64,000 nt of DNA, taken from the NCBI RefSeq assembly GCF_004339095.1, contig NZ_SMGQ01000011.1, positions 481,575 through 545,574 on the forward strand, read 5' to 3'. Below the pieces are notes generated by a model, which saw only the letters and a program-made list of their open reading frames with translations, did no database searches and was not told the origin of the DNA. Position numbers and translations under genes: made by a program. Positions 25,334 to 34,114 of this stretch are shown here, piece by piece. The number at the start of each line of letters is the position of its first letter. Positions within the stretch are counted from its first letter, which is position 1. The DNA is from Natranaerovirga hydrolytica (GTDB lineage: Bacteria > Bacillota > Clostridia > Lachnospirales > DSM-24629).

Positions 25334-26959
25334 TTAATCTAAATTCATATACAAATGATTGAAATCTTTATAAACGTTATAAGTATTAGGCTTTAATTCT
25401 CCAAAAACATCTTGTCCTAAAAAAGTTGCTGAATCATTAAAGAACAAACTAAAGTAAGGTAATTCCGTTTGTATATAGGATAAAAGTTCATCGTATGCTG
25501 TTAAAGCATCTTCTTCATTAAATGATCTATAAGCATTATTCAATAAACTGTCCATTTGTGGATCACTATAATTTATGAAATTATACTGTGGGTTAGAATC
25601 TGAATGAAATGCAAAACTTAAGTCAGGAATTGGAGACAGTTTCCAAGCCCCTAAAACCATATCATAATTTCCTTCCATTAATGCATTTTGATAACTTTCA
25701 TAATCAACAGGGTTTACAATGATCTCTATTCCAATGTCATGTAATTGTTCTTCAATAAGATTCGCCAATTCTAATTTTATGCTATCATTTTGGTTCACTA
25801 ATAAATCAAATGACAATGTACTTGCACCACTTGTTAGAATGCCTTCTTCGTTCTTTTCTGACCAACCATTTTGTTCTAATAAATTAGAAGCTTCTTCTAC
25901 ATCCAATGCATAATGATTGTCAATGGATTCACCTAACCAAGAATTAGGGTGAAGCGGAACATCTGATACAACACCATTACCAACATACAGCGTATTAACA
26001 ATTGCTTCTCGATCAATTGCAAAGGCTATGGCTTGTCTTATCCCTTGATTGTCTAATACATTATTGTCAAAATTAAAACCGATAAAATCATAATAGTACG
26101 TTGTATAGGTCATGGTTTTTATTTTTTCTCTGTCAGAATAATTTTGCCAGTTTAAAATACTAGGGTTAAATACATGGGTTAAATTTTGCTTAAAGGATTC
26201 TGCTTTAGCATCATTGTCATGAATGACATTACCAATTACTTTATCGATATAAATGTCACCACCCAACCAATTGTCATTGCGTGATAATTCAATTGAATTA
26301 TTAGAAACAAAGGCATCAAATTGATACATACCACTTCCTACAGGTGACATACTTGCATTAGAATCATTATTTAAGTTCCCTTCATAATAATGTTCTGGAA
26401 TGATTGGAAATAAAAAAGCATATACATTCAAGATAGATTCTTGATTAAAGTATACTCTTACTTCATCTTCATCTAACTTAGACATTCTCGCAATATTTTC
26501 AACACATTTTTTATATACCACATCTAAATCAGCTGCTCTTAATGCTTCATAAGTAAATATAATATCCCCAGCCACAATAGGTTCACCATCATGCCAATGA
26601 AGGTTCTCTTTTAACTTAATATCAATATAAGTTCCTGAATCAGAAATCGTATACGTTTCAATTAAATTAGGAACAGGTTTTTCTTCTTCATTCAATACAA
26701 ATAATGGTTCGTAAACCAGTTGTAAAAATTGATCGATGTCTCTATCTTTATTTTGGATTGGATTTAAAGTTTCTGGATTGGTAATGCTTAATTGGATTGT
26801 ACCGCCAAAATCAGGATCAGGAATCTCTACACGATTATCACCCTCATCTTGTGTACCATTACCGTTATCCTCTCCAATAATATCGTTTTCTTGGCACCCC
26901 ACAAATGCTAAACTAATCACAAGCAGTATGACTATTAGTAAGTTTCTAGTTGTTTTCAT
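25334..26959 (-). CDS. ABC transporter substrate-binding lipoprotein, family 5 (oligopeptide type)
   Basis: 541 residues. A lipoprotein signal peptide (LLIVILLVISLAFVGCQEN, Cys near residue 22) is followed by the SBP_bac_5 fold: TLNPIQNKDRDIDQFLQLVY, EPLFVLNEEEKPVPNLIETY, LKENLHWHDGEPIVAGDIIF and FAIDREAIVNTLY. Such proteins capture peptides, nickel or other solutes outside the membrane and hand them to a permease. No permease or ATPase gene adjoins it. ATG 26959 lies 14 bases inside the coaE gene; the GTG further upstream is part of GTGGAGG. It seems to be transcribed from the polA promoter together with coaE. Confidence 0.9.
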   Translation of the reverse strand: MKTTRNLLIVILLVISLAFVGCQENDIIGEDNGNGTQDEGDNRVEIPDPDFGGTIQLSITNPETLNPIQNKDRDIDQFLQLVYEPLFVLNEEEKPVPNLIETYTISDSGTYIDIKLKENLHWHDGEPIVAGDIIFTYEALRAADLDVVYKKCVENIARMSKLDEDEVRVYFNQESILNVYAFLFPIIPEHYYEGNLNNDSNASMSPVGSGMYQFDAFVSNNSIELSRNDNWLGGDIYIDKVIGNVIHDNDAKAESFKQNLTHVFNPSILNWQNYSDREKIKTMTYTTYYYDFIGFNFDNNVLDNQGIRQAIAFAIDREAIVNTLYVGNGVVSDVPLHPNSWLGESIDNHYALDVEEASNLLEQNGWSEKNEEGILTSGASTLSFDLLVNQNDSIKLELANLIEEQLHDIGIEIIVNPVDYESYQNALMEGNYDMVLGAWKLSPIPDLSFAFHSDSNPQYNFINYSDPQMDSLLNNAYRSFNEEDALTAYDELLSYIQTELPYFSLFFNDSATFLGQDVFGELKPNTYNVYKDFNHLYMNLD

Positions 26960-27563
26960 ATTGACCTCCACCTAAAATTTTTTTTATTTGTTTTAACGTA
27001 TCTTCTACGGTTGTATTGTTGTAAATAATATGGTCTGCTACTTTTTTATACTTATCATCAGTTAATTGTTTGTCCATTATACGTTGTATTTTTTCTTCTG
27101 AATAATTTCTAGTCCCTTTGAGCCTATTAATTCTAATATCTACATCTGTATGAACATACAAAATTTCATCCACTAGTACATCAAATCCTGATTCAATCAT
27201 TAAGGGAACTTCTAATATCAGATAAGCGTATTCACCTTTATCATCTACACTGTCTATTTCTTCTTTTATATAATCGTAAATATATGGATGGGTATAGGCA
27301 TTTAAACGTTTCAGTTTCTCAGAATCATTCATAACGATTTCACTGAGTTTTCCTCGATGGATTTCTTTGTTCTCATCTAAGATATCTGTACCAAAATCAT
27401 CCACTATTAAATCATAACTTTTATAGCCTTTTTTTATTAACTGATGGCCCACTTCATCTGCTTTAATAATATAGGCGTTAAAATGTTCTTGAATTAATTT
27501 AGCAACAAGTGATTTGCCCGTGCCTACACCACCAATTAAACCTATTTTTTTCAAGTTACTCAC
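26946..27563 (-). CDS. coaE: Dephospho-CoA kinase
   Basis: 205 residues, normal length. It carries out the last step of coenzyme A synthesis: ATP-dependent phosphorylation of the 3'-hydroxyl of dephospho-CoA. P-loop GLIGGVGTGKSLVAKLI, then the ADEVGHQLIKKG substrate segment, HPYIYDYIKEEI and EVPLMIESGFDVLVDEILYV are all typical. It lies 9 bases after polA, a common pairing in Bacillota, and overlaps the following lipoprotein gene by 14 bases. Confidence 0.95.
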   Translation of the reverse strand: MSNLKKIGLIGGVGTGKSLVAKLIQEHFNAYIIKADEVGHQLIKKGYKSYDLIVDDFGTDILDENKEIHRGKLSEIVMNDSEKLKRLNAYTHPYIYDYIKEEIDSVDDKGEYAYLILEVPLMIESGFDVLVDEILYVHTDVDIRINRLKGTRNYSEEKIQRIMDKQLTDDKYKKVADHIIYNNTTVEDTLKQIKKILGGGQYENN

Positions 27564-27572
27564 CTCTATACT

Positions 27573-30233
27573 TTACTTGGTGTCATACCATGTTGCTCCA
27601 ACATTAATGTCAATGTCTAATGGCACACTAATTTCTACTGCTTTTGCCATTTCATTTTCTAAAATTTCTTTGACTTGTTCCACTTCGTCTTTATGGGTCT
27701 CTATTAATAATTCATCATGGACTTGAAGGATTAACTTTGATTTTAATTGTTTTTCTTTTAATGCTTTGTAAACTTTTATCATTGCAATCTTAATAACATC
27801 AGCTGCACTGCCTTGTATAGGTGAATTCATAGCAATGCGTTCACCAAATGAACGTTGCATGAAATTCTTAGCTTTTAACTCTGGTATTTGTCTTCTTCTA
27901 CCAAACATTGTCACTGCAAATCCTCTAGACTTTGCAAGCCTTACGCAATTCTCTAAAAATATCTTAACACTAGGATATTTATCAAAGTATTCATCAATGT
28001 ATTCTTCAGCTTGTTTACGGCTTATATTTAAATCTTGACTTAAACCGTAAGCACTAATGCCATAGACAATTCCAAAGTTAACAGCCTTTGCATTCCCCCT
28101 TTGCAATGAAGTTACTTCCTCAAAAGGTGTATCAAACACTTGTGAAGCCGTTAATCGATGAATGTCTTGATCATTTTGGTAAGCTTCAATTAATTTTTCA
28201 TCATGAGATAAATGGGCTAATAGTCTCAGTTCAATTTGGGAATAATCCGCATCAACAAAACAATGGGATGCTTCCGGAACAAAAACCTTTCTAATGGCTC
28301 TACCTAGCTCTAATTTAATAGGTATATTTTGTAAATTAGGTTCTGTACTACTGATTCTACCTGTAGAAGTAATGGTTTGATTAAATTGACTGTGTATTCT
28401 ATGATCTGACTCATTAATATAATCCACGAGTCCATCGGCATAAGTTGATTTTAACTTTGTTAACTGTCGATACTCTGTTAATAAATGAATGATAGGGTGT
28501 TCATCCACAAGTTTTTCTAGTACATCTTGAGCTGTTGAATAACCTGTCTTGGTTTTTTTCACAACAGGTAATTGTAACTTTTCAAAAAGTATTTCTCCTA
28601 ATTGTTTTGGCGAATTAATATTAAACGTAACACCAGCTAATTCAAATATTTCTTTTTCTAATTCAGTGATTCTTTTTGTTAATTGATAACTGTATACTTT
28701 CAAAGCATCTTTATCAACCTTTATACCATTTTGCTCCATTTCATATAACACTTCAATTAAAGGCATTTCTATGTCATAAAAAAGCTCTGTCATTTTTTCA
28801 GATTCTAATTTTTTCTTTAAGACTTCATAGGCATTATAAAACACATTGGATTGATAACATGCATAAGTTGTTAATGCTTCTATATCTAGGGTATTAAGCT
28901 TAATTTTTGATTTGCCTTTTCCAAATAATTCTTCTTCACTTGGAATATCTATATCTAAAAATTCATCAGCCAATTCATCATAATGGTACGTTTCTTTTGA
29001 AGGATTACATAAATACGCTGCAATATGGGTATCAAATAAATAACTTGTATCAAATCTTACTTTGCTATCTATTAATCTCAATTGTTTTTTAAAATCATGA
29101 ACTACAATCCTGTGATTGGCATTAGATAAGATGTCCATAACAAAATCCGTTAGCATAGGTGTAGTAATCTCATCACTAGAAGTTACAAAAAATCCATTCT
29201 TTGCTTCATAAGAAAAGCTGATGCCTAATAAATCTTCTTCTCCAATTAAAGTCAAACTCAATACTTCTTTTTGACTAAGTGTTTCTTTTAAAGCATTAAA
29301 ACCATCTTTAGCGTCAATTGTTGTAAAATTAACTTCCTCTAAATATGAATGAGAGTCACCTTTTTCAAATTCAAATCGTGTTAAAAGCCTCTTGAATTCT
29401 AACTCTTTAAATTGTTTATAGGTGTTTTCATTGAACATATCATTGATTTTTGTATCTTCAAAGTCAATATCAATATCACAATCTACTTTTATAGTGGCTA
29501 ATGCTTTGCTTAAAATAGCTTGTTCATAATATTCTTTTAAATTTGTAGCAGCTCTTTGAGGTTTAACATCATCAATATGTTCAAAGGCATTTTCAATGGT
29601 TTTATATTCTTTTATCAATTTGGTTGCTGTTTTTTCACCAATACTAGGAACCCCGGGAATATTATCGGAAGGGTCACCCATTAATCCTTTTACATCAATG
29701 TATTCTAGTGGTGTTACTTCATATTTTTCAATAACATCTGACTGGAAGTAATCCTCTATTTCTGTTCCACCTTTTTTGGTTTTTGGAATTCTGATCTTAA
29801 CTTGATCCGTTGCCAACTGAAGCAAGTCTCTATCTCCAGATAAAACTGAAACTTGATAGCCTTTTTTTTCGCTTAAATGAGCAATGGTTCCAATCACATC
29901 ATCAGCTTCATAACCTTCAATTTCAATTACTTTTATACCCATTGCTTTTAGAACATCTTTCATTATAGGAACTTGCGCCACTAACTCGTCCGGCATTTTT
30001 TTTCGTGTTCCTTTGTATTCTTTATACATTTCATGTCTAAAAGTGGGTTTACTGACATCAAAGGCTACTGCAACATATTCATTTTTTTCTTCATCTAGGG
30101 TTTTAAATAAAATATTTAAAAAACCATATACAGCATTGGTATATAAGCCATTTTTATTGGTCAATAAAGGGACGCCATAAAAAGCTCTATTTAAAATACT
30201 ATGACCATCTACTAATAATATCTTTTTATCCAT
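27573..30233 (-). CDS. polA: DNA polymerase I
   Basis: 886 residues. Domains in order: 5'-nuclease (1-about 290; DGHSILNRAFYG, GYEADDVIGTIA, GDRDLLQLA), an exonuclease-like domain (about 300-480), and polymerase (about 490-886; DYSQIELRLLAHLSHDE, RGNAKAVNFGIVYGISAYG, VHDELLIE). The exonuclease domain lacks the DxE metal motif (VLSLTLIGEE at that position), so proofreading is probably absent, as in other Bacillota Pol I enzymes. It acts in repair and Okazaki-fragment processing. It has its own promoter at 30283-30311 and leads an operon with coaE. Confidence 0.97.
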   Translation of the reverse strand: MDKKILLVDGHSILNRAFYGVPLLTNKNGLYTNAVYGFLNILFKTLDEEKNEYVAVAFDVSKPTFRHEMYKEYKGTRKKMPDELVAQVPIMKDVLKAMGIKVIEIEGYEADDVIGTIAHLSEKKGYQVSVLSGDRDLLQLATDQVKIRIPKTKKGGTEIEDYFQSDVIEKYEVTPLEYIDVKGLMGDPSDNIPGVPSIGEKTATKLIKEYKTIENAFEHIDDVKPQRAATNLKEYYEQAILSKALATIKVDCDIDIDFEDTKINDMFNENTYKQFKELEFKRLLTRFEFEKGDSHSYLEEVNFTTIDAKDGFNALKETLSQKEVLSLTLIGEEDLLGISFSYEAKNGFFVTSSDEITTPMLTDFVMDILSNANHRIVVHDFKKQLRLIDSKVRFDTSYLFDTHIAAYLCNPSKETYHYDELADEFLDIDIPSEEELFGKGKSKIKLNTLDIEALTTYACYQSNVFYNAYEVLKKKLESEKMTELFYDIEMPLIEVLYEMEQNGIKVDKDALKVYSYQLTKRITELEKEIFELAGVTFNINSPKQLGEILFEKLQLPVVKKTKTGYSTAQDVLEKLVDEHPIIHLLTEYRQLTKLKSTYADGLVDYINESDHRIHSQFNQTITSTGRISSTEPNLQNIPIKLELGRAIRKVFVPEASHCFVDADYSQIELRLLAHLSHDEKLIEAYQNDQDIHRLTASQVFDTPFEEVTSLQRGNAKAVNFGIVYGISAYGLSQDLNISRKQAEEYIDEYFDKYPSVKIFLENCVRLAKSRGFAVTMFGRRRQIPELKAKNFMQRSFGERIAMNSPIQGSAADVIKIAMIKVYKALKEKQLKSKLILQVHDELLIETHKDEVEQVKEILENEMAKAVEISVPLDIDINVGATWYDTK

Positions 30234-30282
30234 TAAAAAAATCTCCTAATAATTGAATTATTTTACAATGTTATGATAGTTT

Positions 30283-30311
30283 ATTATAACAAATGTATAA
30301 TTTATAAACAA
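30283..30311 (-). promoter_or_regulatory. Sigma-A promoter for polA-coaE
   Basis: On the minus strand TTGTTT (30306-30311) and TATAAT (30283-30288) are 17 bases apart, about 50 bases upstream of the polA start codon. Confidence 0.7.
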
Positions 30312-30348
30312 GGTATTCAGCATTTTTTTAGGTGTATTTAACTATAAG

Positions 30349-30389
30349 AAAGTGCTTGGTTATAACATTTTATTATAACCAAGCACTTT
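30349..30389 (-). terminator. Terminator after the SIMPL gene
   Basis: Perfect 17-base-pair stem (30349-30365 with 30373-30389) with a 7-base loop. The minus-strand side of the stem ends in CTTTCTTAT. It separates the SIMPL unit from polA. Confidence 0.7.
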
Positions 30390-30456
30390 ACTATGCATTC
30401 TATGATGTATACTCAATAATTAATTTATATTCCCTGTTATTATATTGTATCATTTT

Positions 30457-31209
30457 TTAATATTCATAAACCACACTAATATTAGCTGTTACTTCTAATT
30501 CTCCCGTTTCAACAGGCATGCTCTCCGCTGAATCAAAGCTAAACCTTATGTTAGCATCACCATATGTTACAGGTGCATTATATGAACTTTGTTCTGTTAC
30601 ATTAATTGGAGCGCCAATGGATACATCTAAGGCATTTGCTAATGCATCTGCTTTACCTTGTGCATTGGTTAAAGCCAATACCAATGCTTTATGATATGCT
30701 TCTTCTGAATCAGAAATTGTAAATCTAATGGAATTAGATAAATTGGCACCACTTGAGATAGCTGTATCCAATACATTACCAACTGTATCAATATCACGAA
30801 CCGTTACTTCCAGATAATGGGTTACTACATATTTTTCTACATCTGTTATAGAGGCATCATCTCTATTGGTTACATATTGTGGTCTTAAATTAAAATTTGA
30901 TGTTTGTATATCTTCTTCATTAATGCCTAATTCTTTTATGGCATCAATAACCTTATTCATTGTTTGACTGTTTTGTTTTTGAGCAACTTCTGCGTCTTTA
31001 TCTTCTGTTCTTACCCCAACAGATATATAAGCCATATCTGGTTCAACAGTTATTGTACCTTTTCCATTGACATTTAAAGTATTAACAGTTGTAGGGTTTT
31101 CTGAAGCCGTGACACTTTGATTCATTACTGCTGTTGATAATATGCCTGTTGTAACAACTAAAGCTAATGTTAACGTAGTAATGATGAGTTTTTTACTGAT
31201 TCTTTTCAT
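30457..31209 (-). CDS. SIMPL-domain (DUF541) exported protein
   Basis: 250 residues. An N-terminal signal segment (LIITTLTLALVVTTGILSTA) is followed by the SIMPL domain: LNVNGKGTITVEPDMAYISV, then QTSNFNLRPQY and the C-terminal LEVTANISVVYEY. SIMPL proteins are periplasmic or surface proteins linked to envelope or oxidative stress; no enzymatic activity is established. No lipobox cysteine is seen, so it is either secreted or anchored by the signal helix. The start overlaps the upstream anti-sigma-like gene by 17 bases, suggesting coupling to the sigma-factor cluster. Confidence 0.88.
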   Translation of the reverse strand: MKRISKKLIITTLTLALVVTTGILSTAVMNQSVTASENPTTVNTLNVNGKGTITVEPDMAYISVGVRTEDKDAEVAQKQNSQTMNKVIDAIKELGINEEDIQTSNFNLRPQYVTNRDDASITDVEKYVVTHYLEVTVRDIDTVGNVLDTAISSGANLSNSIRFTISDSEEAYHKALVLALTNAQGKADALANALDVSIGAPINVTEQSSYNAPVTYGDANIRFSFDSAESMPVETGELEVTANISVVYEY

Positions 31210-31753
31210 TTGAATCTCTCCTTTTTATTAAAGTTCTTATAATAAATAATGAGGCAAAGAACACGATTAGCACTAGTAGTACTAGAATAATACTGTCACT
31301 TTTGTTGTTAATGAACGTATTATGAGAAGAATTTCTTAATGCATCACTAGTAGAGTGCATTATATTTTCATCGATTTCATAATTCTCAACTGAATGATCT
31401 AATGTCATGATAGCATCTTTTGTATTCATATCATAACTCAAGATCATTGTTAATACAATCATAATAACAAGAGTTGCAACATACTTAAACTGAGGTAATT
31501 TTTTTATCATCTTAGTTTTTTTATGTTTACTGAGCTTTTTAATTTTAATCATTAATTGATTGTGGTAATTTGGAGGTAATTCTCTTTTCACTTCTAATTG
31601 ATTGTATTGATCAATGATTTCTGAATATATTTCTATTGATTCTTTACATTGAGTGCATTGATTAAGATGATCATTGAATAATTCTAATTCATTTTCACTC
31701 AGTTCCTTATCCATATACAAAGATAAATCATAAGATGTATGGGTACATTTCAT
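31193..31753 (-). CDS. Zinc-finger anti-sigma-factor-like membrane protein (second copy)
   Basis: 186 residues. The N-terminus carries an anti-sigma zinc-finger (zf-HC2) pattern: CTHTSYDLSLYMDKEL then NDHLNQCTQCKESIEIY, i.e. H-x3-C-x2-C with an upstream Cys. Two hydrophobic segments are seen, one at about 90-108 and one near the C-terminus (IILVLLVLIVFFASLFII). It may bind the upstream sigma factor or another one. It lies behind a terminator (31804-31828) that separates it from the first anti-sigma gene, so it could be expressed at a lower or separate level. AAAGGAGG precedes ATG 31753. Confidence 0.75.
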   Translation of the reverse strand: MKCTHTSYDLSLYMDKELSENELELFNDHLNQCTQCKESIEIYSEIIDQYNQLEVKRELPPNYHNQLMIKIKKLSKHKKTKMIKKLPQFKYVATLVIMIVLTMILSYDMNTKDAIMTLDHSVENYEIDENIMHSTSDALRNSSHNTFINNKSDSIILVLLVLIVFFASLFIIRTLIKRRDSNEKNQ

Positions 31754-31803
31754 GTTCTTGGCCTCCTTTCAATTATTAAGACGTAATTCACTTGATTTTG
31801 TTC

Positions 31804-31828
31804 CAAAAAAAGAAACCCGAAGGTTTCT
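31804..31828 (-). terminator. Intrinsic terminator between the two anti-sigma genes
   Basis: AGAAACC (31811-31817), loop CGAA, GGTTTCT (31822-31828), then TTTTTTT on the minus strand (31804-31810). It starts within the stop codon of the upstream gene. Confidence 0.8.
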
Positions 31829-32534
31829 ACAATTTGTTTTTTTTATAAACTTTAATACCAGCAATCAAACAAAGAGATAAAACAATGACTAATACGAACA
31901 CAGTATAAATAATATTGAATTCAAATACACCATCTTCTTCATATTCATCTTCGGTAACAGCAGCACTAAAAAAACCTATTTCAGCATCTTCATTGGTTTC
32001 TTTACTCTTTTGCATCTCATTAAACTCTATATCCGGTTGTTCTAGTAATTCTGAACTTCTTTGTACCATAATCTCATTGGATGAATCTTCTTCTGCGCCA
32101 CTTATTGACAAACTACCAAAATCATTGTCACCTTCAATGGATTCATCTTTGGCTATTTCATAGATCATATTATTTTCTTCTTCTATCTGTAAAGATTGGT
32201 TATAAAAGTAATCTTTTAAAAACACCGTGCTAATTATAAGAATAACGATTATAGCTGCCGCACTGGAATAATAAAATGAATGGTTAAATCGATTTTTTTT
32301 ATTTGACTTTGGCATGCTTTTTATTTTTGCCATTAATGCATTATGGTAATCAGTAGGTAATGTTTTTTCACAATCTATATCTTCTAATTGATGACTTAAA
32401 GCTTGATAAATTTCCAGTTCTTTTTTACAGGTTTTACAATTTCTTATGTGCGCTTCAAATCTTTGCTTTTCATCAGGATTTAATTCATTATCTATATATA
32501 AGGAGATACTTGATTGTATTAATTGACAGTCCAT
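31827..32534 (-). CDS. Zinc-finger anti-sigma factor (first copy)
   Basis: 235 residues. The zf-HC2 region is DCQLIQSSISLYIDNEL followed by RFEAHIRNCKTCKKELEIYQ (HxxxCxxC). One membrane span lies at about 85-105 (YYSSAAAIIVILIISTVFL), then an acidic extracellular stretch with repeated EED/NED, and a last hydrophobic segment near the C-terminus (IIYTVFVLVIVLSLCLIAGI). This is the typical layout of anti-sigma factors for ECF sigma factors: the cytoplasmic zinc-finger holds the sigma factor at the membrane until a signal releases it. It follows the sigma gene by 13 bases. AGGAGG precedes ATG 32534. Confidence 0.82.
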   Translation of the reverse strand: MDCQLIQSSISLYIDNELNPDEKQRFEAHIRNCKTCKKELEIYQALSHQLEDIDCEKTLPTDYHNALMAKIKSMPKSNKKNRFNHSFYYSSAAAIIVILIISTVFLKDYFYNQSLQIEEENNMIYEIAKDESIEGDNDFGSLSISGAEEDSSNEIMVQRSSELLEQPDIEFNEMQKSKETNEDAEIGFFSAAVTEDEYEEDGVFEFNIIYTVFVLVIVLSLCLIAGIKVYKKNKL

Positions 32535-32547
32535 TTTTTTGCCTCCT

Positions 32548-33144
32548 TTATTTCACAAAATCTTTTAAGTTGTTTAGATTATGATTGGTATATAAATCTT
32601 TCAATTTTGCTCTAGCTCTTGAAAGTCTTGATTTTACTGTTCCAATAGAACAATTTAATATCTGCGATATCTCCTCATATGAAAACCCTTTTATGTCTCG
32701 AAGCACAATAATTGTTTTATGTTCTGCTTTCAATTGATTAAGTAAATGAATCAAATCTTCGTTACGCTCTTTTCTCAATACCAAATCTTCCGGTGTCATT
32801 TCTTGATTATCGTATTGTTTGGTTACTTTGGATTCTCCTAATTCAATCATTGCATCTATTGATTCTGTTTGTTTGTTTTTTCTTTTTCTCATTTCATCTA
32901 TTGCTGTATTAACCGTAATTCTATGTAGCCAAGTAGAAAATTTTGATGAAAAATTAAATTTGTCAATGGATTGATAGACTTTTATAAATACTTCTTGAGA
33001 AATATCATAAGCATCTTGCTCATTATGAAACATTTGATACGCTAAATTGTATATCTTTTTTTCATAATTTATTATTAAAGTTTCAAAAGCATCTACTTGT
33101 CCTTTTTGTGCTTTTTTTATTAATTTCTTTTCTATATCAGACAA
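32548..33144 (-). CDS. ECF-type RNA polymerase sigma factor
   Basis: 198 residues. Region 2: ALIINYEKKIYNLAYQM-like start (ETLIINYEKKIYNLAYQMFH) with DAYDISQEVFIKVYQSID and FSTWLHRITVNTAIDEMRKR for -10 recognition. Region 4: LKAEHKTIIVLRDIKGFSYE then EISQILNCSIGTVKSRLSRA for -35 recognition. Regions 1 and 3 are absent, so it is an ECF (group 4) sigma factor, of the SigW/RpoE-like branch. The start is TTG 33144 with AAAGGGGTG 7 bases upstream. It is controlled by the adjacent anti-sigma gene(s); the stimulus is unknown, with envelope stress the usual one. Confidence 0.92.
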   Translation of the reverse strand: MSDIEKKLIKKAQKGQVDAFETLIINYEKKIYNLAYQMFHNEQDAYDISQEVFIKVYQSIDKFNFSSKFSTWLHRITVNTAIDEMRKRKNKQTESIDAMIELGESKVTKQYDNQEMTPEDLVLRKERNEDLIHLLNQLKAEHKTIIVLRDIKGFSYEEISQILNCSIGTVKSRLSRARAKLKDLYTNHNLNNLKDFVK

Positions 33145-33213
33145 ACAAAAACACCCCTTTCTTCTTTAAATGAAACCCTAAGGAAATTGTATTTAAACTT
33201 TTTCAAATCATTA

Positions 33214-33242
33214 TTGCAAATCAATTGGTTCTGTGGTATTAT
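33214..33242 (+). promoter_or_regulatory. Promoter for tRNA-Leu
   Basis: TTGCAA (33214-33219) and TATTAT (33237-33242) with 17 bases between them; the tRNA begins 29 bases downstream of the -10 box. Confidence 0.65.
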
Positions 33243-33271
33243 TTAATAACGAAATTAAATATATGTATTAA

Positions 33272-33355
33272 GCGGATGTGGCGGAATTGGCAGACGCAGC
33301 AGACTCAAAATCTGCCGGTGGCAACATCGTGGGGGTTCGAGTCCCTTCATCCGCA
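33272..33355 (+). tRNA. tRNA-Leu (anticodon CAA)
   Basis: The acceptor arms GCGGATG and CATCCGC pair perfectly, with A as discriminator. The D-arm region reads GGCGGAATTGGCAGACGC. The anticodon stem GCAGA/TCTGC closes the loop CTCAAAA, giving anticodon CAA (reads TTG). A long variable arm (GGTGGCAACATCGTG) makes it a class II tRNA, and GGTTCGAGTCC forms the T-loop. No CCA is encoded. It stands alone between its own promoter and terminator. Confidence 0.95.
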
Positions 33356-33360
33356 TTTTA

Positions 33361-33396
33361 AAAGAGTTTGTTTAAAACAAAGCTCTTTTTTTGTTG
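33361..33396 (+). terminator. Terminator after tRNA-Leu
   Basis: AAAAGAGTTTG (33361-33371) pairs with CAAAGCTCTTTT (33379-33390, one bulge), then a T-run to 33393. It begins 5 bases after the tRNA. Confidence 0.8.
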
Positions 33397-33414
33397 TTTA
33401 ATATCTTTTGATAT

Positions 33415-33447
33415 ATAAAAACGCATCAATAATTGATACGTTTTTAT
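33415..33447. terminator. Second hairpin after tRNA-Leu
   Basis: ATAAAAACGCATCA pairs with TGATACGTTTTTAT (arms 33415-33428 and 33434-33447, one mismatch). With flanking A- and T-runs it could end transcription from either side. The rest of the gap 33356-33558 shows no gene. Confidence 0.6.
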
Positions 33448-33558
33448 AGAATAATAAGTTCCCATTTTTTTAAATCATTTTAAATTTTTTTGATTCCACT
33501 TATAGTTGAGTGGTCCTACAGCTTTTATTTAGGGATTACTGACGTATACTCCCTATTG

Positions 33559-34011
33559 TTATAAGTATTTTTTGTTACCCCACATATTAGACTTTCTCAA
33601 TTCCATATATTCGTTATATGCTTTTTCCACTATTTGTCTTTCATTATTAAATTTCAACAAATGATAGGCTTCATGAAATTTATAATAACCAGAATCCACG
33701 AAATACTCTTCTTTTTGTGGTTTACTAAAATAACTATAAGATTTCATTATATACCAATGCACGTCCTTTATAATGGTATCACTGGGCGTTGTAAAAGAAT
33801 ATTGACTTTTCCCAATATATTTAATAATATTGGCCTTTACACTTGCCTCTTCTCTAACTTCTCTTATAGCTGTTTCTTTATATTCTTCTCCTTCTTCAAC
33901 AGTTCCTTTTGGTAAAACCCAACCTTCGTAACGGTTTTTATAGTTCTTATATAACAATAGGATTTTCCCGCGATATATTACCACCCCACCACAACTAGTT
34001 GCTTCCATCAT
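33559..34011 (-). CDS. NUDIX hydrolase
   Basis: 150 residues. The Nudix box is complete except for one glycine: GTVEEGEEYKETAIREVREE then ASV (Ser where Gly is usual). The N-terminal strand SCGGVVIYRGKILLLYK and WVLPKG are typical. The family hydrolyses nucleoside diphosphates linked to another moiety (damaged nucleotides, ADP-ribose, diadenosine polyphosphates); which one cannot be told. Start: AGGAGG lies 7 bases before ATG 34011, so the in-frame ATG at 34047 is not used. Confidence 0.9.
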   Translation of the reverse strand: MMEATSCGGVVIYRGKILLLYKNYKNRYEGWVLPKGTVEEGEEYKETAIREVREEASVKANIIKYIGKSQYSFTTPSDTIIKDVHWYIMKSYSYFSKPQKEEYFVDSGYYKFHEAYHLLKFNNERQIVEKAYNEYMELRKSNMWGNKKYL

Positions 34012-34114
34012 ATTATATCCTCCTAGACTAGTTATTGGGTGTTTCATTCCTTTTCACAGTATACAACTTTTTTATTGATTTTTCAACTTTTATCTATTAT
34101 GACACTCTACTTTT

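Noticed and set aside
33272-33355. tRNA-Leu as an integration site
   Set aside because: No integrase gene and no repeat of the tRNA 3' end was seen in the window.
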